The notes below the pieces were generated by a model, which had not been told where the DNA came from, searched no databases, and worked only from the letters and a program-made list of their open reading frames with translations. Position numbers and translations under genes: made by a program. Positions 30,086 to 37,507 of a stretch of DNA of 64,000 bases are shown here, in pieces. The stretch's first letter is position 1. Each line of letters begins with the position of its first letter. The stretch is from Eubacterium sp. (GTDB lineage Bacteria; Bacillota; Clostridia; Lachnospirales; Lachnospiraceae), in NCBI GenBank assembly GCA_024690665.1, contig JAILOU010000007.1:18595-82594 (forward strand). Direction: 5' to 3'.

Positions 30086-31403
30086 CGGCGTCTATCCTTT
30101 CATCAAAATACTTGGGATATCTTATGCAGGCTTTCCTGCCTTTTCCCTTCACAACTTCCGTGGTAATATCATACTCTTTTCCATAAAGAGTTCTGATTCT
30201 TCTACTGACAAGTTCCACACCTTGTTGTATTCCATCGCCGCTTCCGGTTTCATCAAAGGAACTGTAATACTTTTCGATATAATCATTACCCAGTCCCGGT
30301 CCATCATCTTCGACATACAAGACGACATCGTCTCCTACATATTCTCCGACGATTCGGATGTGGCCTCCGTCTTCGTTCATGCAGATGCCATGCTCCACCG
30401 CCTGCTGCACAAATGGCTGCAGGATGAGTGCCGGTACTCTCTGCATTCGCATCTTCTCCGGAATCTCGATTGTGTATTCTAATTTCTCTCCATGGCGGAT
30501 CTTTTGAATCTGCAGATATCGCTCTACATTGTCTATCTCATCCATCATGTAAGAAAAACTGTTTGTATTGAGCATTGACTTAATATACTCCGCCAACACA
30601 ACCAATGCCTCGTTGGTTTCGGTTGCACCTTCAATCATTGCCAGATTCGCAATTGATGTAACGGTATTGATTACAAAGTGCGGATTTTTTTCATAGCTCA
30701 TGGAAGAAATCTTCAATTCCTTAATCTTATTTTGATATTTCAGATTGCGATTTTCCTGCTTTAGCGTTTCAATCTTTCCGTGATCGGTTTTATGACGCTC
30801 GAGTTTGGAGATCTCACTTTCTGTCATCTGCCGGATAATCATCGCCGCCAGTTCCGAAGCATTACAAAACTGTTCATATGTAAGTTCCGTCGCCTCGTCC
30901 TTTAGTTCAATATCAATCCCGTTTTGCTCTAACAATTCTGTTCGATCAAAAATCGTTTCCAGTCTTGCAATATCCTTTGGTGCATCCTGACACTTAATCT
31001 GTCCACCGATGAATCCCCCCAGATAATGACCTTCCACAATCAGCGGAATTGCCACTTCCAATAATCCACATGGACAAAAGTATATACACGACTTTTGTGT
31101 GGTTGCTGCCTGTATGGCACCATACGCATCTGACGACCAGCATCCTTGTTCCGTGATCCTGTTTTCTCTGACACACTGACAGAATCTTGTAAAGGAAATC
31201 GATTTTGTCACAGGCTCTCCTTTATAATCGACTGTGACGAAAGCCAACCCCGTAACTTTCGAAATCTTTTCTTGAATTTCTTCCAGTTTTTCCTTTCCAA
31301 ATACATGCACGATATCAAAGTGATTAAGATCAACATTGACCTGCTTTTCATCAGACCCCGACTCTACTTTACTGCTACTTCCTAAAGAATCCCTATGTCC
31401 CAT
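30063..31403 (-). CDS. Histidine kinase with PocR ligand-binding domain
   Basis: CQCVRENRITEQGCWSSDAYGAIQAATTQKSCIYFCPCGLLEVAIPLIVEGHYLGGFIGGQI (PocR type), then HFVINTVTSIANLAMIEGATE (His_kinase) and HATPase VLYVEDDGPGLG. Confidence 0.88.
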   Translation of the reverse strand: MGHRDSLGSSSKVESGSDEKQVNVDLNHFDIVHVFGKEKLEEIQEKISKVTGLAFVTVDYKGEPVTKSISFTRFCQCVRENRITEQGCWSSDAYGAIQAATTQKSCIYFCPCGLLEVAIPLIVEGHYLGGFIGGQIKCQDAPKDIARLETIFDRTELLEQNGIDIELKDEATELTYEQFCNASELAAMIIRQMTESEISKLERHKTDHGKIETLKQENRNLKYQNKIKELKISSMSYEKNPHFVINTVTSIANLAMIEGATETNEALVVLAEYIKSMLNTNSFSYMMDEIDNVERYLQIQKIRHGEKLEYTIEIPEKMRMQRVPALILQPFVQQAVEHGICMNEDGGHIRIVGEYVGDDVVLYVEDDGPGLGNDYIEKYYSSFDETGSGDGIQQGVELVSRRIRTLYGKEYDITTEVVKGKGRKACIRYPKYFDERIDADVSDSNS

Positions 31404-31477
31404 AATATACCTACTACTTTAATTTCGCTTGCCGGCAGTTTCCTGCCTTTATATAACACCCATCTTCTAATTAAGAA

Positions 31478-32593
31478 TTATAACAGACCGAAAAGTACAT
31501 TTACAATCTCTGTCTTACTAAAGATATATTTTGCAGTTTCCGTACATCGGTCATTCATTGCATTTTGGTAAATTATATCTATTTTGTCTCTAAGATCTTG
31601 CTCTGTCACATTACACTCTCGCAATGTAAGTGGCATCGCCATCTCTTTTTGACACTTTGTAATTTCAGAACATAACATCCCCACAGCATCTTCATCACTC
31701 ATTTCAAGAGATGCAAGATTTAGTTTTCTTGCTAAAATCGCATAACGATGCTTCATTTCACTTGTTTCAGAATTCTTCTTGATTACGGCATTTAAAATTA
31801 CCGCATTCGCCAGTCCATGTGGCAAATGAAAGACGCTGCCAAGCTGATGTGCAATGGAGTGGTTCATCCCCAGACCGGCAATGTTAAATGCGCTGCCAGC
31901 CAGGTTGGATGCCTCCTGCATCATGCTTCTCGCTTTCAAATGCGTCCCTTCGTGGTAACAGACCTTCAGATAGCGAAACACAAGCTCCACCGCCTTTTCT
32001 GCCAATGCATCGGAATACGTATTCGCATTCGTCGATACATATGCCTCTATTGCGTGTGTCAGCACATCCATTCCCGTATTCGCGGTCACAGCCGGTGGCA
32101 CAGAGACAGTAAGCGTGGGACACAAAATCACTTCGTCCGGTAGGATGTTATCATCTACAACCGGATATTTAACCTGTGTCTGCTTATCCGAAATCACCGT
32201 AACAGATGTGACCTCCGAACCCGTTCCGCTTGTCGTTGGAATTGCAATAAATCGAAGATTGCCTTCATACTTTCCGAGTCTCGAAAAATAGATGACTCCT
32301 TTTGCGGTGTCGATTGCCGATCCGCCTCCGTAGGCGATGATGACATCCGGACGCACACTGTGTATCAGTGCGACCCCTTTTGCAATTACTTCAAGTGGCG
32401 GATCCGGAACTACATCACCACAGACAACCACTTTATTTGAGGGATCAAGATGATCGGTTATCTGCTTTAGACTTCCATTGTCCACTAAAAAAGCATCTGC
32501 TATTAACCATATTGTTTTGTCTTCAAATTTTTCAAGTCGCTTCAGGGAATCCTCCCCTGAAACAACCTTTGTTTTTATATATACCTGGTTCAT
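31478..32593 (-). CDS. Iron-containing alcohol dehydrogenase (PduQ-like)
   Basis: YGGGSAIDTAKGVIYF, IPTTSGTGSEVTSVTVISD, GMNHSIAHQLGSVFHLPHGLANA; start at MNQVYIKTK. Confidence 0.92.
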   Translation of the reverse strand: MNQVYIKTKVVSGEDSLKRLEKFEDKTIWLIADAFLVDNGSLKQITDHLDPSNKVVVCGDVVPDPPLEVIAKGVALIHSVRPDVIIAYGGGSAIDTAKGVIYFSRLGKYEGNLRFIAIPTTSGTGSEVTSVTVISDKQTQVKYPVVDDNILPDEVILCPTLTVSVPPAVTANTGMDVLTHAIEAYVSTNANTYSDALAEKAVELVFRYLKVCYHEGTHLKARSMMQEASNLAGSAFNIAGLGMNHSIAHQLGSVFHLPHGLANAVILNAVIKKNSETSEMKHRYAILARKLNLASLEMSDEDAVGMLCSEITKCQKEMAMPLTLRECNVTEQDLRDKIDIIYQNAMNDRCTETAKYIFSKTEIVNVLFGLL

Positions 32594-32601
32594 GTCTTCC
32601 C

Positions 32602-33918
32602 CTAGCGAATAGAAAATCCGTTCGTCAGCATACATTTTCTTCTTCTTGTATAATGTCTGGCGCTCACAGTTCCCTCTCCGGTAACATTGGCTACCATCTG
32701 GGTAAATGGAGTGTGATTCCCCAAAATCCCTACTCCTTCAAGTGCCGGTCCATTCTTGACAAACACCGCTGTCTGAAGTTTTTTCGCCACTTCATTCAGT
32801 CGGTCTATGGAGGTTGAATGTACGGCTGCCGTGTGTTTATAACCCTGTTCAATGACAAGCATCCTCTCAAGTCCTTCTTCGTAGCTTTCTGCCCCTACAA
32901 GTGGAACGATTGGTGCCGGCACCTCCTGTGTTACAAATCTGTGGTATTCTGTTGTCTTTACCACAATCAGCTTCACTCTTCCTTCATAATAAATGCCTGC
33001 TGTCTGCAAAATGGTTTCTGCGGATTTTCCTATCCATTTTCTACTTACCGATCCGTCTTCGCGAAAGATTAGACCGGCAAGTTTTTCTATTTCATCGGAA
33101 CTTTGTATGATAAGCGCGCCGTTTTTTTCCAGTTCTGATTCCAACTCTTTTTCGATGTCATCTACTGCAACGAGCGCCTTTTCCGATGTATGCATGACAT
33201 TGTAATCAAACGAAGCGCTTAAAACGATGTCATGTGCCGCCTTTTTTAAATCTGCTGTTTCATCAATCAGTGCCACGCAGTTTGCGCCGCCTTCGCCAAT
33301 CACTTTTTTTGCACAGGCAAAGGACCCTTTTAGCGCTTCTTCTCCCACATTACATACCACCATATCCACGTCCGGATGATGCATAATCTCCTTCGCATTC
33401 GCAATATTACTTACATCATACGAAACTACAAGATTGTCAATTCCACACGTCTCCACGATGGCTCGATCAATCAGCGAGGTCACATAATTCGATGTCTTTA
33501 CAGCTCTTGGATTCGGACAAACAACCACTGCATTTCCTGCCGCAATCATGCCTATGACATGATTGATGATAGAAGCTGCAGGACTACCTGCCGGTTCCAT
33601 GGTACAGATAATGCCAAATGCGCTTAGTTCATACAGCGTCATTCCGCGATCACCTGTCTTTACTTCTGTCACGAGATCTTCTGCTGCCGGCGTTCTTTCA
33701 ATTGCGGCTATTAGCTTTTGTTTTTTATCCGGATAGTTTCCCATCCCGGTTTCTTCGACTGCCAGCATGGCCATGATCTCTACATGGGACATCAGTTTTT
33801 TTCGTATTGCATCCACAATTTCCTCTCGGTCTTCGAGCGATAGTTTTTCGTATCTCTCATGTGCTTTTTTAACCAGGCACATCGCATCATTGATGGATGA
33901 AAATATTCCAGCTTCCAT
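32602..33918 (-). CDS. Acylating aldehyde dehydrogenase homologue lacking catalytic Cys (second ALDH paralogue)
   Basis: Strong resemblance to the 24923-26371 ORF but active-site segment reads SFDYNVMHTSEKALVAVD instead of SFDNNVPCIAEKEVFAVD. Confidence 0.88.
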   Translation of the reverse strand: MEAGIFSSINDAMCLVKKAHERYEKLSLEDREEIVDAIRKKLMSHVEIMAMLAVEETGMGNYPDKKQKLIAAIERTPAAEDLVTEVKTGDRGMTLYELSAFGIICTMEPAGSPAASIINHVIGMIAAGNAVVVCPNPRAVKTSNYVTSLIDRAIVETCGIDNLVVSYDVSNIANAKEIMHHPDVDMVVCNVGEEALKGSFACAKKVIGEGGANCVALIDETADLKKAAHDIVLSASFDYNVMHTSEKALVAVDDIEKELESELEKNGALIIQSSDEIEKLAGLIFREDGSVSRKWIGKSAETILQTAGIYYEGRVKLIVVKTTEYHRFVTQEVPAPIVPLVGAESYEEGLERMLVIEQGYKHTAAVHSTSIDRLNEVAKKLQTAVFVKNGPALEGVGILGNHTPFTQMVANVTGEGTVSARHYTRRRKCMLTNGFSIR

Positions 33919-33942
33919 GATTTTACCCTCTTTACGCCGGTT

Positions 33943-34215
33943 TTATGCTCCGGTAGTATCAATGCTGTCGATGATTCCTATCACCGCCATATCGATTGTT
34001 TTTCCTTTTTTTGTTTCTTCTACTCGTACGGATGAACCGGTTGCACAAAGTACAAATTCACCAATTCCGCAGCCAACATAATCGACTGCCACAGCTTCCG
34101 GTTCAATGTATTCCCCTTCAGCATCTACGCGGCGAACGATCATTAACTTGGTGCCTTCAAGTGTTTCATCCTTGCGTGTAGCAACAACATTTCCGATTAC
34201 TTTTGCCAAAATCAT
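33943..34215 (-). CDS. EutN/CcmL-type pentameric BMC vertex protein
   Basis: MILAKVIGNVVATRKDETLEGTKLMIVRRVD ... AVDYVGCGIGEFVLCATGSSVR. Confidence 0.95.
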   Translation of the reverse strand: MILAKVIGNVVATRKDETLEGTKLMIVRRVDAEGEYIEPEAVAVDYVGCGIGEFVLCATGSSVRVEETKKGKTIDMAVIGIIDSIDTTGA

Positions 34216-34218
34216 ACG

Positions 34219-34782
34219 CTATTTCTTTCCTTTCGGTGGCGTCTTTGCCTTCGAGGTCTTACCTTTTGCTTTCGGTTCCTTTTTTGGCGGTTCCGTTTTC
34301 TTCGGCTCTTCTGCCTTCTTTGGCTCTTCTGCCTTCTTTGGCTCCTCTGCCTTCTTTGGCTCCTCTGCCTTCTTCGGCTCCTCTGCCTTCTTCGGCTCTT
34401 CCACCTTCAATGGTACTACCGCCTTCTTTGGCTCTTCTACCTTCTTTGGCGCTTCCGGCTTCTTAGGCTCTTTTGCCTTCTGATTCACTGACTGATACGG
34501 AACCGTTGGATTGCAAAAAACTTTCGCCATACTTTCTGCCGGCCTTGCAATCACAGATGCGGATACGAAATTGCCATATTTAATTGCCGCCGCCCTGGCA
34601 GCATCAACTCCGGCCTTTACTGCTCCGACATCGCCTACAATCTTCACGGTCATATAACCGCTTCCCCGGCTGTTTTCCAGCTCTAAGATCTTCACATTGG
34701 CTGCCTTGACCATAACGTCTGCAACCTCAATCGCTGTTGAGATTCCTCGTGTCTCAATAAGCCCTAACGCTTCTTGCATCAT
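34219..34782 (-). CDS. BMC shell protein with long repetitive Lys/Glu/Pro-rich C-terminal tail
   Basis: BMC domain [62 protein letters not shown], then repeated EEPKKA units. Confidence 0.92.
   Translation of the reverse strand: MMQEALGLIETRGISTAIEVADVMVKAANVKILELENSRGSGYMTVKIVGDVGAVKAGVDAARAAAIKYGNFVSASVIARPAESMAKVFCNPTVPYQSVNQKAKEPKKPEAPKKVEEPKKAVVPLKVEEPKKAEEPKKAEEPKKAEEPKKAEEPKKAEEPKKTEPPKKEPKAKGKTSKAKTPPKGKK
34295..34480 (-). repeat. 18-bp in-frame tandem repeats encoding EEPKKA-type units
   Basis: Direct read: repeated gccttctttggctcytct units, degenerate at both ends. Confidence 0.93.
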
Positions 34783-34783
34783 C

Positions 34784-35317
34784 TCACCTTCCTTCCGTAT
34801 CTAACTCAATTTCAATTCCATATTCCAAGATTGTTCTGATATAGCCCATTATTGTTCGTTGGTACGCTTCCGGTTCCTTTCCGGTAAATGGCTCAAGAGC
34901 CCCTCGCGCTACCACAACATCGATTCCCTCTTCCATTGCCCTTGTGATTATCTTCGTTTCGGGTATATCCGATATCCCAAGTGCACACTTTGCCAGTACC
35001 GGCCTGGGAAAGAGCGGGAATACTATCTTGTCATATAAAAACGGTTCACGAAATAACTTTTGCGGACTTACAATCCGCTTGCACAGATTGCAAACTTCTT
35101 TTACAAATTCCTCGCAGTCTAGTTGCTGCTCCACGGCGACAAGCGTAATCTCGCATGCCCTTTCTGCCCTCAGGGCTCTTAATGTTTTTACACATCTTTT
35201 CTTATCACTTCCGGAGTACACAACTACTACTTTCTCTTCTTGAGGATTCATAAGATCCACAGTCAGCTCCATTACCCGTTCTATTAATGATCGTAATTGT
35301 TTTTCACTTATTTCCAT
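34784..35317 (-). CDS. BMC-locus flavoprotein-like protein
   Basis: N-terminal helix MEISEKQLRSLIERVMELT, then VVVVYSGSDKKRCVKTLRALRAERACEITLVAVEQQ ... DKIVFPLFPRPVLAKCALGISDIPETKIITRAMEEGIDVVVARG. Confidence 0.55.
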   Translation of the reverse strand: MEISEKQLRSLIERVMELTVDLMNPQEEKVVVVYSGSDKKRCVKTLRALRAERACEITLVAVEQQLDCEEFVKEVCNLCKRIVSPQKLFREPFLYDKIVFPLFPRPVLAKCALGISDIPETKIITRAMEEGIDVVVARGALEPFTGKEPEAYQRTIMGYIRTILEYGIEIELDTEGR

Positions 35318-35427
35318 GGGTCACCTCAATATGATTAGGCAAAGACTGCCCACAGGCAGCCTTCGCCCAAAGTCTGCCATCTTCTGTGAAGTCAAGACTC
35401 GCTCGCGGAGCTTGTACTCCGACTGAG

Positions 35428-35712
35428 TTAATCAACTAATGACTTCGGAATAATCTTCTCTGTATCCATGTGTGGACGAGGAATAACGTGAATTGATACA
35501 ACCTCTCCAACTGCTTTTGCTGCAGCTGCGCCTGCATCTGTTGCTGCTTTTACAGCTCCTACATCACCTCTGACCATGACTGTTACAAGTCCTGATCCAA
35601 TCTTCTCATAACCGCACAGAGAAACATTTGCTGCTTTTACCATCGCATCTGCTGCCTCAATTGCGCCTACAAGTCCTTTTGTTTCGACCATACCTAATGC
35701 ATCTGCATTCAT
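35428..35712 (-). CDS. BMC hexameric shell protein (PduA/EutM-like)
   Basis: [61 protein letters not shown]. Confidence 0.96.
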   Translation of the reverse strand: MNADALGMVETKGLVGAIEAADAMVKAANVSLCGYEKIGSGLVTVMVRGDVGAVKAATDAGAAAAKAVGEVVSIHVIPRPHMDTEKIIPKSLVD

Positions 35713-35736
35713 ATCTTTACCTCCTTAAATCAATTG

Positions 35737-36546
35737 TTAAATATATGGTTGTGTTGTTGACTCCGGCTCACCGCCAAGGGAACCAAGAAGTTTTTTGCCA
35801 ACTTCGATTGCCGCTCTAACGGCCTGACGAACAGCACCGGAATCACCTGTAAATGTCAAAATACACTCGTTCGAATAACTTGTTCCGCCATTACCCGGAG
35901 AAGAATATCCGATTACTTCAACATTCGCTGCTTTTACAGCCGTATCTGCAAGAATTGCTCCAATCGCTGCAGGTCCTGCACAGGTCATTCCCCATGCTCT
36001 GCCGTGTGTTGCGCCCATTGCCTTTTCCAGACAATAACTTGCTCTTGCCGTATACTGAAACTCAAGATGTCCTGCTTCATTTCCATATACATCTCCAAAG
36101 TATTTTGGAAGTACGTTAAGCGCAATCTCAACTGCTCTTCTCGCATCTGATACATCTTCTGCACCGATGATAATCAAAGAACCATGTCCTGCTCCGCCCT
36201 TTGTATCTCTTGGAAGTTCCACAGAAATCACCTGTGTATTCGTTGCTTTTACTGCTTCGTCCACAGCCATAATCTGTGGGCCTGCTCCTGTTCGACCTCC
36301 GATAATACCAATCGAACGGTATTTACCAAGCTTCATTACTTCTGTAAGCATTGGGTCAACACTTGCGATGACAAGCCCGATCGTATCGCCAATGGCTGTT
36401 CCCACAAACTCTGTAAGTCCCACATTGTCCACGTTGCATGCATCACATGCCGGCGCGGTTGATGATGCGCTTGCAGATGCAGTTTGAGTAGCTGCAAGTT
36501 CATCAGAAACCTGCTTCATTACTTTTTCAATTAACTGCTGATCCAT
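35737..36546 (-). CDS. BMC trimeric shell protein (PduB-like)
   Basis: MDQQLIEKVMKQVSDEL N-terminal helix; TEFVGTAIGDTIGLVIASVDP and GYSSPGNGGTSYSNECILTFTGDSGAVRQAV. Confidence 0.93.
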   Translation of the reverse strand: MDQQLIEKVMKQVSDELAATQTASASASSTAPACDACNVDNVGLTEFVGTAIGDTIGLVIASVDPMLTEVMKLGKYRSIGIIGGRTGAGPQIMAVDEAVKATNTQVISVELPRDTKGGAGHGSLIIIGAEDVSDARRAVEIALNVLPKYFGDVYGNEAGHLEFQYTARASYCLEKAMGATHGRAWGMTCAGPAAIGAILADTAVKAANVEVIGYSSPGNGGTSYSNECILTFTGDSGAVRQAVRAAIEVGKKLLGSLGGEPESTTQPYI

Positions 36547-36569
36547 TTTTTTCCTCCATTCTTATTCTT

Positions 36570-37490
36570 TTAACCAATTCGACAGTTTACTCCGCACTGT
36601 TCCACTACCTCTTTTAGGGCGTTGATGTCATCTTTTTCAAGCATCTTAACCCCCTGAAGGCTATAATCCCTGCCCAGCATCTTGTATTTGTTTTCCCCAA
36701 AGGAATGATAGGGCAATAGATTAACTCCTTTTAAATGGTTTTGGTCTAGTGTCTTTGCAAATTCTGCAATCTGTAAAATATCTTCTTTCTTATCATTACA
36801 TCCCGGAATAACCGGTACTCTTACCATGATATCTGTAATCTGAGAGATAAGCTTTACGCCCGGAAGAATCTTGTCATTGGAAACCCCGGTATACTGCTCA
36901 TGCACTTGTGCATTCATGCTTTTCACATCCGTCAACGCCAGATCTACATGTGGCAGTACCTCTCGAATCACTTCTTCACTCGCACATGCCGTTGTTTCTA
37001 TTGCAGTGTTCCAGCCTTGTGCATGTGCCGCCTTTAACAGTTCTTTTGCAAATTCATGCTGTACAAGCGGCTCTCCTCCGGATATGGTCAGTCCTCCTCC
37101 GGAACGCCTGTAATTGGTTCCGTCTTTTTTTAGCTCCTTCACAACTTCCTGCACGCTCATTTTTTTACCTTTCATGATCAATGCACCAACCGGGCACACT
37201 AAAGAACATTCTCCGCAGCCGACACACTTGTTATGGTCAATCAGCGCTTTGTTGTCAGAACTAATTGCTCCTTGTTTGCAAACGGAAAGACAGGCACCAC
37301 AGTGGATACATTCAAGTTCATTGAACATCACCACCGGTCTTAATAACTGTGATTCCGGATTTGAACACCATATACATCGCAAAGGACACCCATTTAAAAA
37401 CACAATCGTACGGATTCCGGGACCATCATTGACAGAGAATCTCTGTATATCAAATACAAGTCCTTCTAATGCGTAATTAATCTGGTCCAT
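36570..37490 (-). CDS. Glycyl-radical enzyme activating enzyme (radical SAM)
   Basis: FSVNDGPGIRTIVFLNGCPLRCIWCSNPES; two ferredoxin clusters CIHCGACLSVCKQGA and CVGCGECSLVCPVGA. Confidence 0.96.
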   Translation of the reverse strand: MDQINYALEGLVFDIQRFSVNDGPGIRTIVFLNGCPLRCIWCSNPESQLLRPVVMFNELECIHCGACLSVCKQGAISSDNKALIDHNKCVGCGECSLVCPVGALIMKGKKMSVQEVVKELKKDGTNYRRSGGGLTISGGEPLVQHEFAKELLKAAHAQGWNTAIETTACASEEVIREVLPHVDLALTDVKSMNAQVHEQYTGVSNDKILPGVKLISQITDIMVRVPVIPGCNDKKEDILQIAEFAKTLDQNHLKGVNLLPYHSFGENKYKMLGRDYSLQGVKMLEKDDINALKEVVEQCGVNCRIG

Positions 37491-37507
37491 AGCTCATTCT
37501 CCTTTGA

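Noticed and set aside
34203-34466. Plus-strand ORFs (34106-34483, 34203-34466) with Leu/Ser/Phe-rich repeats
   Set aside because: Exact antisense of the 18-bp repeats in the BMC tail gene; low-complexity artefact.
34295-34480. Possible CRISPR-like short repeat array
   Set aside because: 18-bp units with no spacers, in frame inside a coding sequence.
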